Source of the DNA: Sphingomonadales bacterium
GTDB lineage: Bacteria; Pseudomonadota; Alphaproteobacteria; Sphingomonadales; Sphingomonadaceae
Reading direction: 5' to 3'
DNA: 26,202 nt
Assembly: GCA_017304125.1 (NCBI GenBank)
Contig: JAFKLV010000371.1
Coordinates: 1 to 26,202, forward strand
Part shown: positions 1-7,641 of the stretch, piece by piece
Layout of the letters: each line of letters opens with the position of its first letter
How positions within the stretch are numbered: position 1 is the stretch's first letter
The notes under the pieces: generated by a model
The model's database searches: none
Told to the model about the DNA's origin: nothing
The model's input: only the letters and a program-made list of their open reading frames with translations
Position numbers and translations under genes: made by a program

Positions 1-360
1 GGCCAGCCCCGCCTTGGCCATCGTGAATGCCGCTTCGCTGGTGCGATAGGCGGGGTTGATCGTCACCAGCACCAGCCCGGCGCGCGCCGCGGCGAATTGG
101 GTGACGGTCCATTCGACGCAATTGTGCGCCCAGATCCCGATCCGCTCGCCGGGCTCGAGCCCGAGCGCGAGGAGACCGGCGGCGACGGCATCGGCGCGAT
201 CGAGCAACTCCGCGAAGGTCCAGCGAATGCCCTGTTCGACCGAGACCAGCGCCTCGCGCTCCCCGCAATGCGCGGCGGCCTGCACCAGCGCCTCGCCGAT
301 CGTATGCTCGATCAGCGGGGGTGTCTGGATGCCGTGGACGTGGCTGGTGGTGACGGTCAC
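1..360 (-). CDS. AMP-dependent acyl-CoA synthetase (ACSF2/FadD-like), N-terminal part only
   Basis: Only the first 120 codons are present; the gene runs off the left edge. The frame reads TIGEAL, then RWTFAELLDRADAVAAGLL, LGLEPGERIGIW and INPAYRTSE. This is the usual N-terminal layout of ANL-superfamily acyl-CoA synthetases, most like the medium-chain ACSF2 branch. Such enzymes activate a carboxylic acid with ATP and CoA in the cytoplasm. The catalytic P-loop and the C-terminal domain lie outside the window, so the substrate cannot be read. The start is a GTG whose bases overlap the TGA of the upstream esterase gene (GTGA), which suggests translational coupling. As last visible gene of the operon it probably activates an acid released by the esterases, either a hydroxycinnamic or benzoic acid or a (hydroxy) fatty acid. 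The family call is firm; the substrate is inference. Confidence 0.85.
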   Translation of the reverse strand, partial: MTVTTSHVHGIQTPPLIEHTIGEALVQAAAHCGEREALVSVEQGIRWTFAELLDRADAVAAGLLALGLEPGERIGIWAHNCVEWTVTQFAAARAGLVLVTINPAYRTSEAAFTMAKAGLA

Positions 361-1964
361 GATTTCGCTCCCGGCGCGACGCAGGTGAAATTGGCCGCGT
401 TGTCGGTCGATCCCGTGCCGGTCCAGCGCGCGACCTTGGGCCAGGCGCAGAGCGGGCGGGTGCGGACCGGCTTGGTCGGGAAGCCGAGATAGCCGAACAG
501 ATCGTTGTCGAATTTGGTCGCGGTCATCGCCTCGGGGGCCGGGCCGCCCTGCCGCCATTTGTCGAGCGTGCCGAGCGCGTCGAACACGTTCGGGCCGGGG
601 CCGGCAAGGCAATGCGACATCCCCGGCGCCATGAACAGCCGCACCGATTTCTTCGCCTCGGCCGGCAGGCGCTTCGTCACCGCCTCGAAATAGGCGATCG
701 TATTTTCGGGCGGGATCGCGGCGTCGTTCCAGCCGTGATAGAGGATCAGCTTGCCGCCGCGCTTGAGGAACGGCCCGATATCGGGATTGTCGCTGTCGAG
801 CAGCGGGGCGAGCCGGCGACCCGCTGCATAATCGCGCGCGAAGCTGAACGATGCCGGCTGCCATTCGGGGTTGGAATGGACCATGTAGCGATAGAATTCG
901 GTGGCGAGCACGCCGTGCTGCGCCTTGGCGCCGGTGAGCCACACGTCCCAGGTGCCGGGTACCGCTTCCGCGCCGGGCCTATAGCCGGGGAAGAATTTCC
1001 GCCCCTTGCCGTCGACCGCGCCGTGATAGAGCGCGCGCGCCGCGGTCACCTGACCGGCGGTGAGGCATGACGGTTCGTCGCCCGCTTTGCATTGCAGGAC
1101 GACGGGGTCGAAGCCGCAGGCGCGCGGATCGTCGATCACGCCGTCCTTCACCCCGTCCTTCGCATCGCATTGCGCGATCGCGGCATCCTGTAGCAGCTTG
1201 AGCTTGGCATTGGGGATGGCGGATTCGGGGCGGGCGAAGACCGCGCGATCGTCGGTCATGAAGGCGGCCATCATCCGCGTCCACGCATTGGCCGGGGCGC
1301 CGGCAATGATCGCATCATAGTCGTCGGGATAGCGCTGCGCCTCCATCAGCGCCTCGCGCCCGCCGTCGGAGCAGCCCTGAAAATAGGCCGCCTTGGGCGC
1401 GCCGCCATAATAAGCCGCGATCACCGCGCGCGCCGCGCCCGCCGCGAGGTGATTGGCGCGATGGCCGAAGTCGACGATCTTGTCGGGTTCGTTGAGCGCC
1501 CATTTGGCGTCGGTATCGGCGGTGCCGACATGCCCCATATCGGTGCCGACCGTGGCATAGCCCTTGGCCAGCGCGCCCTGCATCGTGAGCTGGGGCAGTA
1601 ACATGCTCCCGCCATAGCCGCCGTTGCCGGCGCCGAGCATTTTGCCGTTCCACGCCGCGGTGACGGGGAGCCACACCTCGACCTTGATCGATGAACGCGG
1701 CGTGGGGGTGAGCGTCGCATGGACGCGGCAAAAGGAGGCCTGCGAGGGGAGGCCGGGGCTCCCCTCCTTGGTCGCGACCATCGCGCCTTTGGCGACCTCC
1801 TCCACCGCGACCACCTTGCCGTCGGCGAGCGTCAGCCCGTTGAGCGCGGCGCAGCTGCCGCCGGCGGGGGCGCCGGGCTGGGTTGCCGCGACCGGCGCGG
1901 GGTTGCTGCCCGAGGCGAGCAGCACAGCGGCGAGCGCGCCGAGCGTAGCGAAATGCGCGTTCAT
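357..1964 (-). CDS. Tannase/feruloyl esterase family secreted esterase
   Basis: Encodes 535 aa. The start chosen is the ATG at 1964 because it overlaps the upstream stop as ATGA and begins a signal peptide (about residues 1-27, ending PAPVAA). An in-frame extension to 2108 would run inside the upstream gene. The family's CS-D-HC architecture is visible: Cys198-Ser199 in GCSDGG, Asp414 in HGWND and His451-Cys452 in GMSHC. In this family the two cysteines form a disulfide beside the triad. A D-rich loop at about 267-280 (DAKDGVKDGVIDDP) matches the calcium site of the lid domain in feruloyl esterases. The enzyme should hydrolyse esters of phenolic acids (gallate, ferulate or similar) in the periplasm or outside the cell. 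The exact acyl group cannot be told; other members act on quite different esters, for example MHETase. It sits between an alpha/beta-hydrolase gene and an acyl-CoA synthetase gene in one operon. Confidence 0.9.
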   Translation of the reverse strand: MNAHFATLGALAAVLLASGSNPAPVAATQPGAPAGGSCAALNGLTLADGKVVAVEEVAKGAMVATKEGSPGLPSQASFCRVHATLTPTPRSSIKVEVWLPVTAAWNGKMLGAGNGGYGGSMLLPQLTMQGALAKGYATVGTDMGHVGTADTDAKWALNEPDKIVDFGHRANHLAAGAARAVIAAYYGGAPKAAYFQGCSDGGREALMEAQRYPDDYDAIIAGAPANAWTRMMAAFMTDDRAVFARPESAIPNAKLKLLQDAAIAQCDAKDGVKDGVIDDPRACGFDPVVLQCKAGDEPSCLTAGQVTAARALYHGAVDGKGRKFFPGYRPGAEAVPGTWDVWLTGAKAQHGVLATEFYRYMVHSNPEWQPASFSFARDYAAGRRLAPLLDSDNPDIGPFLKRGGKLILYHGWNDAAIPPENTIAYFEAVTKRLPAEAKKSVRLFMAPGMSHCLAGPGPNVFDALGTLDKWRQGGPAPEAMTATKFDNDLFGYLGFPTKPVRTRPLCAWPKVARWTGTGSTDNAANFTCVAPGAKS

Positions 1965-2851
1965 TTGCGGAGCAATCCCTTGGCAGCGAACCATGATTGT
2001 GCCTGACCGGTCCAGGCGTCGGAGGTCTTGCCGCTCTTGGTGATGCCGAAACCGTGGCCGCCATTGGGGAAAGTGATCAGCGAGGCTTCCGCGCCCGCCG
2101 CCTTCCACGCATCGACCACCCGCGCCGGATCACTGCCGACGAGCGGATCGTCCTTCGCCGCCATGGCGAGCAGCGGCGGCGCCTTGGCCGGCACGTTGAG
2201 CGCCTCGCCGACCACCCCGGGGTACATCGTCACGACGAAATCGGGGCGGCTGGCGGGCCTGGCGGCCATCACCGTCCACACCGTCACCGCGCCACCGGCG
2301 GAAAAGCCCATCATCCCGACGCGATTGGGCTTCACCCCGTATTTCGCCGCATTGGCGCGGACGTAGCGCACCGCTTCCTCGCCGTCGGCGGTGGCGAGCG
2401 GGCGGAGCGGGGTGATCGCCTGCACCAGTGACTTGCGGTTCATCAGCCGGCTGAACAGCACCATGCCGAAATTGTCGGTGGTCGGCAGCAGGCGATAGCG
2501 CAGCACGAAGGCAGTGATGCCGAGGCTGTTGAGCCATTTCGCGACGCCATCGCCCTCATTCTCGATCGACAGCATGTGGAAGCCGCCGCCGGGGGCGACG
2601 ATCACCGCGGTGCCGTTGGCGAGCTTCGGATCGGGCGCGAACACGGTCAGCGTCGGATCGGAAACGTTGCGGGTGATGCGGCCATAAGGCGCCTTGGTCG
2701 CGGTGGTCTCGGGCTGCATCGCGCCCATCGATCCCGGGGCGCCATTGGGCCACAGCCGGACCGTCTGTTGCGCATAAGCGGTCGTGCTGCCGGCGAATAG
2801 CGCGACGAGCGCCGCCAACTGGGCAAGGATACGCATCATTGGCTTCCTCAT
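1961..2851 (-). CDS. Secreted alpha/beta-hydrolase, acetylesterase/dienelactone-hydrolase-like
   Basis: Encodes 296 aa with a signal peptide (about 1-27, ending TAYA before QQ). Visible elements are an oxyanion-hole type PGGGF at 87-91, the nucleophile elbow GFSAGG with Ser184, a likely acid Asp235 in AKDDPLV, and His266 in GGHGFG. This is a complete alpha/beta-hydrolase triad. The layout resembles the small acetylesterases found in plant-polysaccharide loci (AXE1/BD-FAE-like proteins), so removal of acetyl or other small acyl groups from a sugar is likely but not proven. The start at 2851 is supported by an ATGA overlap with the upstream carboxylesterase stop. The 3' end overlaps the tannase-family gene in the same way. 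No odd residues were seen. Confidence 0.85.
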   Translation of the reverse strand: MRKPMMRILAQLAALVALFAGSTTAYAQQTVRLWPNGAPGSMGAMQPETTATKAPYGRITRNVSDPTLTVFAPDPKLANGTAVIVAPGGGFHMLSIENEGDGVAKWLNSLGITAFVLRYRLLPTTDNFGMVLFSRLMNRKSLVQAITPLRPLATADGEEAVRYVRANAAKYGVKPNRVGMMGFSAGGAVTVWTVMAARPASRPDFVVTMYPGVVGEALNVPAKAPPLLAMAAKDDPLVGSDPARVVDAWKAAGAEASLITFPNGGHGFGITKSGKTSDAWTGQAQSWFAAKGLLRK

Positions 2852-4365
2852 TTCTTCTTCGCCGCATCACGCGCGGCGGCGATCGCCCTGATCGTCGGGG
2901 CATCGGCGGGAGCAGTATCGGTCTTGTCGCCGGCGAGCCGCAGCATCACCGGCGTGGCCGGCGCGAGGCGCGGCCAGACGGGCAGGCCCGCGCCATTGGG
3001 ATCGCCCGTCCTGGCGAAATGCGTCCAGTAATCGGCGACCTGCTTTGCCGCCGCCAGATCGACCGGAGTCGGCGTGATGCCGGCGGCGGCGAGATTGTCG
3101 AACTGGAACGGCACGTCGGACGCGTGGACCGCGCCGGGCAGGGTGGCGCGTTTTTCCTCGACGACATAGCCGAAGCGATAGAGCCACGTCGGCGCCCCCG
3201 CCGTCGCCGCGCGCGTTGCGAGCGAGAAGGCGGGTTCGGTGAAGGTGAGGTCGCTTGAAATGTGACGCTCGTAATTCTCGGCCGAGCCATAAGCGGCGCG
3301 CACCTGATCGGCGGCGGGACCGAGCGCGGCGCTGGCCTTATCGGCAAAGGCCTTGAGGAAGGGCGCGGGGATGAAGCCGAGCTCGTCGCTGTTCGAGCCG
3401 ACGATATAGCGAATGCCGCGCGCCGCACCGGCGGCGAGCAGTGTGTCGGTGTCGCCGGTGACGATGCGGCCGTCGGTGATCGGGCCGGAATAATGCGCCT
3501 CGTCGCCGTTGAGCAGGTTGATCCCGCCCTGCACCTTGTCGGCGGGGAGCGCGCGCAGCGCGGCGAGATTGTCGGGCGCGACATTCTCGCGGGTCGCGAA
3601 GGCCACGCCCTTCGCCTCGGCCCCGGCGAGATCGGGCCAGCCGTCGCGCCCGCCGCCCGAGGCCGCGATCGCCTTGACGAACAGCCCCTTGGCGGCGGGC
3701 GAGACCATCAGCCGGCCGACCGATTCCCCGCCGGCGGATTCGCCGAAGATGGTGACGTTCGCCGCATCGCCGCCGAATGCCGCGATGTTGTGTTTGACCC
3801 AGTTGAGCGCGGCGATCTGGTCCATCAGCGCCCAATTGCCGGTCGGCGCGCCCGCCGCCTCGCGGGTGAGCGCAGGGGTGGCGAAGAAGCCGAAACGGCC
3901 GAGGCGATAATTGAGCGTCACCACCACCACGCCGCGCGCGGCAAGCCGCGTGCCGTCGAGGATCGCAGCGCTGCCCGATCCGGTCGAGAAACCGCCGCCG
4001 TGGATATAGACCATCACCGGCAGTCTGGCGCCGGCGCGCGGCTGCGGGGTCCAGACGTTGAGGAACAGGCAATCCTCGCTCATCGGCAGCGTGGTATTGG
4101 CGACATCCCCCGGCATCCGCGACTGGACGCAATCATTGCCATAGCCGGTCGCGTCGCGCGTGGCGCTCCACGCGGCGACCGGCGTCGGGGCGTGCCAGCG
4201 CAGCGCGCCGACCGGCGCGGCGGCATAGGGAATGCCCTTGAAGCTGGCGATGCCGTCGGCGCTCGCGCCGCGCAGCGCGCCGCTGTCGGTGCGCACCACC
4301 GGAGCCTGATCGGCCGGCGCGGCGGCGGCGAGCAGCAAAGCGAGCGCGGGCAAAACGGTCTTCAT
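2848..4365 (-). CDS. Type-B carboxylesterase, secreted
   Basis: Encodes 505 aa starting MKTVLPALALLLAAAAPA, a short signal peptide. The ATG at 4365 overlaps the stop of the rhamnosidase gene (ATGA). An open extension upstream of it lies entirely inside that gene and was not used. Type-B signatures are present: EDCLFLNVWTP (98-107), the oxyanion hole HGGGF (122-126), the nucleophile elbow GESAGG with Ser210, Glu328 in SNSDELGF, and His414 in GAVHASDVPF. The length is normal for bacterial family members. It hydrolyses carboxylic esters in the periplasm or outside the cell; the natural substrate is unknown. Together with two further esterases of different folds in the same operon it points to a substrate carrying several ester decorations. 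The family is certain, the substrate inferred. Confidence 0.93.
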   Translation of the reverse strand: MKTVLPALALLLAAAAPADQAPVVRTDSGALRGASADGIASFKGIPYAAAPVGALRWHAPTPVAAWSATRDATGYGNDCVQSRMPGDVANTTLPMSEDCLFLNVWTPQPRAGARLPVMVYIHGGGFSTGSGSAAILDGTRLAARGVVVVTLNYRLGRFGFFATPALTREAAGAPTGNWALMDQIAALNWVKHNIAAFGGDAANVTIFGESAGGESVGRLMVSPAAKGLFVKAIAASGGGRDGWPDLAGAEAKGVAFATRENVAPDNLAALRALPADKVQGGINLLNGDEAHYSGPITDGRIVTGDTDTLLAAGAARGIRYIVGSNSDELGFIPAPFLKAFADKASAALGPAADQVRAAYGSAENYERHISSDLTFTEPAFSLATRAATAGAPTWLYRFGYVVEEKRATLPGAVHASDVPFQFDNLAAAGITPTPVDLAAAKQVADYWTHFARTGDPNGAGLPVWPRLAPATPVMLRLAGDKTDTAPADAPTIRAIAAARDAAKKK

Positions 4366-7300
4366 CGATGATCCTCGGTGACGAAGGTGAAGCTGCCGGG
4401 GCCGGTGGCATAGACGGTCGCGGCGTCGGTCGTGCGCAGCAGCGTCGCGCCCTCCGGCACCGATCCTACGGCGCCGAATGCGGTCGGCACCCAGATTTCG
4501 CCGGTGGCGTTGAGCGGGATCGTCGCGGTGAGGCGCAGCCGGCCGCTGTCGACCTGCCACGCCGCGCGCGCCTCGCCCTGCGGCGTCATCATCGTCGCGG
4601 CGGCGGCGGCGAGCCCGCGGGGAATCTCGGGGCGGATCACGACGCTGCGATAGCCCGGCGCACCGGGACGCAAGCCCGCGAGCCGCTGGCGCATCCAGTC
4701 CGCGATCGACGCGAAATAATGATGATCGAGTGAGCGCGCCTTGAGCGTCCACGCCTCGAGCATCGTGTGATGTCCGTTCTTGAGCCAATAGCCCCAGCTC
4801 GGCTCGTCGGTGCGCGTCGCGACGCGATAGGCGAGGTCGGCATGGCCGTAATCGCTGAGGATCTCGAGCAGGTAGCGCGTGCCATAGACCCCGGCGCGCA
4901 GCCCGCGCGCCGCGACATCGCGTGCGATCGTGTCGGCGACCTTCTGCTCCATCCCGTCAGGCGTCATCCCGAAGGCGAGCGGCAGGATGTTCTGCGACTG
5001 GGTCGGCGCCTTGGCCGCGCCCTTGTCGTCGAGCGTGCGATACCAGCCGTTCGCGCCATCCCAGTAACGCGCATTATAGGCGCGGCGGATATCGGCGGCG
5101 AGCGCGGCATAGCGGGCCGCATCGGCGGCATTGCCGATCACCGCCGAGGATTTCGCCAGCAGATCCGCCTCGTGGAAGAAATAGGCGACGGTGATCGCGT
5201 CGATCCCGCCATTGTTGGTGGCGAAGATATCGAGCGGACCGGGCGCGCTCCATTCGCTGAGCCCGGTGTTGTGGCGATAGTCCGGCGCCTTGAAGACGGT
5301 GGCGATATAGTCGACCAGCCGCTTCTGCATGTCGTGCATTCGCGCGAGGATGCGGGTGTCGCCCTGCGTCTGATACAATTCCCACGGCAGGATCATCGCT
5401 GCCACGTCCCACGGCGTGGACGGCCCCCAGACGAACGACCAGCCCGGCGTCCCTTCATAACCGTAGAAGGGGGTGGTCGGGACGATCTCGGGCAGTTCGC
5501 CGCTCGCCGCCTGCGCGTCGGGGAAATCGGACAGCCATTTGGTCCAGACGCGCGCGACATCGAGGCTTCGCACCGCCGCGCCGGCCGATGCCTGGGCATC
5601 GCCGGTCCAGCCGTTCTTCTCATAGGTCGGCGTATCGGTCTGATAGCCGTGCATATTGTTGAGGATCGTGGCGATCGCCGCCTGATCGATCTGGTTGAGC
5701 AGCGGATTGGCGCTGGTGAAGCTGCCCACCGTGGCGACCGCCGAATGCGCGACCTTGCCGGTCAGCGTCGCCAGCGTCGGGGTGCCGGGGAAGCCGCGCA
5801 GCTCGACATAGCGGAAGCCACGATAGCCGAAGCTCGGCTCCCAATGTTCGCGGCCCTTGCCGGCGAGCGTGTAGCGGTCGGTTTGCAGTTGCGCGTCGAT
5901 CAGCCCGGAGGCGGGGACGACCATCCCGTCGTCCCCGATGCGCTCGCTGGCGACGAGCGACACGGTGGCGCCGCGTGGCCCGCTGACGTCGAGCGCGCTC
6001 CAGCCGGCGAAGATGCGCCCGAAATCATAGACCCAGACGCCGGGCTTCACTTCCTTGAGCGAGACCGGGCGGACCTCCGCGACCGGTGCGATCGGCTCGA
6101 CATTGGCGGCCTGCAGCACGCCCGTCGGCCCCGCGACCCGCTGCGCCGCGCCCCAGCCTTTGCCCGCGAAACCGGGCGTGTCCCAGCCCACCGGCAGCAG
6201 CCGCGCGTCGTAACGCTCGCCGCGGTGGAGCGAATCGTTGCGCGTCGGGCCGGATATTGTCCGCCAGCTCGCATCGGTGGCGATCGTCTGGCGCGAGCCG
6301 TCGGCGAAACTCACCTCGAGCTGCGCCTTGAGCGCGGGCTCGCCGTGCCACGGCGCCTCGTTGAAATACCATTCGTTGGGATCGGTGAGGCCATACCAGC
6401 CGCGCCCCAGTTCCGCGCCCAGCGCGTTGCGCCCTGCGCGGACGCGGTCGGTGACGTCATAGGTCTGGTACAGCACGCGCTTGTCGTAAGCGGTGAACCC
6501 GCTCGCCATCGCGCTGGCGCCGATTGTGCCGCCGTTGAGATGGAGCCGCGGCCAGCCGGCGCCCGCGACATAGAGCCGCGCCGCCGCGATCGGCTTCGCC
6601 GGCAGCGTGAAATCCTTGCGCACCAGCGGGGCGGGGGATTCGACCGGCAGGACGATATCGATATTCGGCACACCGGCCGCGACGGCCAGCCCGTCGGCCT
6701 CGACCGTGCCGCCGACGAACGGATTGTCGTTCGCAGCAAAGCGCGTCGCAAATGCCGGGCTGCCCGTGCCGGTCACCTCGACCGCGTGGATTTTGGCGGC
6801 GTTGGCGTCGCGCGAGGAAAAGCCGATCGTGCCGTGGGTCTGTGCGGCGTCGGTGGTGAGGTCGACCTGCTTGCCGTCGATCGCGGTGGCGATGCTCGTG
6901 CCGCGCGCGGTGATCGTGATGTGGTGGCGGACGCCCTTCAGCGTGATGCCGGCGAGCGGCACGCGCTTTAATTCGGTGAGCTTGACCCCCGAACTGCTCC
7001 CGCCCGGATAATGCCGCACCCGCGCGATCAGCACCGCGCCGGTCTTTTCCTCCGCCAATGTCCAGACATAGGCCTCGCCATAGGTCTTGCCGGCGGCGCG
7101 CGCGCGGAACAGCAGGTCGATCGAAGTACCGGTGAGCGTCAGGTCGCTGGTGAAGCGGACGTCGTTCCAGTCATTGTCGCGCCGCGCCGGCCCGGCGATC
7201 CACTGCGCGGACCAGTCGGCCGGGGCGAGCAGCCCCATTTCCCACCACGCCGGCCGGCTCCAGCCGCTTTCGCGCCCGCCGGCGTCCCAGGTCTTGACCT

Positions 7301-7625
7301 GCCACCAGTAGCGCGACCGCGCGGCGAGCGCGGGGCCGGCATAGGGGATTTGCGCATTGGCGGCGGAGGCGATCCGGCCGCTATCCCACACCAATTGATC
7401 GGCCTCGAGCGCATCCGCGCTGCGTGCGACGCGGATGCGATAGGCGACCTGCCGCCGCGCCACCGGCTGCCAGCCGAGGCGCGGTGCAGGATCATCGATG
7501 CCAAGTGCCGCGCCGGCATAGTCGACCGTCAGCCGCGAAGGGGCGGGATCGGCCCCCTCGGCGGCCGCGGCCACGGCGAGCAAAGCCGCCGCGCCGATCG
7601 TCAGGGCCGACCACGGAAATGACAC
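4362..7625 (-). CDS. GH78 alpha-L-rhamnosidase, secreted, with inserted beta-sandwich domain
   Basis: Encodes 1087 aa from a GTG start 16 nt after the stop of the TonB-receptor gene; a purine-rich AAGGGGG lies upstream of it. A signal peptide (about 1-25) is followed by an Fn3-like N-terminal domain (about 28-133). Residues 145-287 look like an inserted LamG/DUF1080-type beta-sandwich. The rhamnosidase N-terminal beta domains follow (about 335-625), then the (alpha/alpha)6 catalytic domain (about 630-985) and a C-terminal beta domain. By family comparison the general acid is Glu669 in TPTYEKNGWTGDA and the general base is Glu957 in HTMLEAW, followed by SLDHHYF. Many GH78 enzymes have a CPxRDE-type motif where this protein has TPTYE, so it belongs to a divergent branch. 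The product should release terminal alpha-L-rhamnose from glycosides or pectin side chains. It is the core enzyme of the operon. Confidence 0.93.
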   Translation of the reverse strand: MSFPWSALTIGAAALLAVAAAAEGADPAPSRLTVDYAGAALGIDDPAPRLGWQPVARRQVAYRIRVARSADALEADQLVWDSGRIASAANAQIPYAGPALAARSRYWWQVKTWDAGGRESGWSRPAWWEMGLLAPADWSAQWIAGPARRDNDWNDVRFTSDLTLTGTSIDLLFRARAAGKTYGEAYVWTLAEEKTGAVLIARVRHYPGGSSSGVKLTELKRVPLAGITLKGVRHHITITARGTSIATAIDGKQVDLTTDAAQTHGTIGFSSRDANAAKIHAVEVTGTGSPAFATRFAANDNPFVGGTVEADGLAVAAGVPNIDIVLPVESPAPLVRKDFTLPAKPIAAARLYVAGAGWPRLHLNGGTIGASAMASGFTAYDKRVLYQTYDVTDRVRAGRNALGAELGRGWYGLTDPNEWYFNEAPWHGEPALKAQLEVSFADGSRQTIATDASWRTISGPTRNDSLHRGERYDARLLPVGWDTPGFAGKGWGAAQRVAGPTGVLQAANVEPIAPVAEVRPVSLKEVKPGVWVYDFGRIFAGWSALDVSGPRGATVSLVASERIGDDGMVVPASGLIDAQLQTDRYTLAGKGREHWEPSFGYRGFRYVELRGFPGTPTLATLTGKVAHSAVATVGSFTSANPLLNQIDQAAIATILNNMHGYQTDTPTYEKNGWTGDAQASAGAAVRSLDVARVWTKWLSDFPDAQAASGELPEIVPTTPFYGYEGTPGWSFVWGPSTPWDVAAMILPWELYQTQGDTRILARMHDMQKRLVDYIATVFKAPDYRHNTGLSEWSAPGPLDIFATNNGGIDAITVAYFFHEADLLAKSSAVIGNAADAARYAALAADIRRAYNARYWDGANGWYRTLDDKGAAKAPTQSQNILPLAFGMTPDGMEQKVADTIARDVAARGLRAGVYGTRYLLEILSDYGHADLAYRVATRTDEPSWGYWLKNGHHTMLEAWTLKARSLDHHYFASIADWMRQRLAGLRPGAPGYRSVVIRPEIPRGLAAAAATMMTPQGEARAAWQVDSGRLRLTATIPLNATGEIWVPTAFGAVGSVPEGATLLRTTDAATVYATGPGSFTFVTEDHR

Positions 7626-7641
7626 CGGCTTACCTACCCCC

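Noticed and set aside
4767..6971. A 734-codon open frame on the plus strand opposite the rhamnosidase gene
   Set aside because: Its product is low-complexity, Arg/Gly/Ala-rich and without family motifs, as expected for the antisense of a high-GC gene. The minus strand has full GH78 motifs across the same span.
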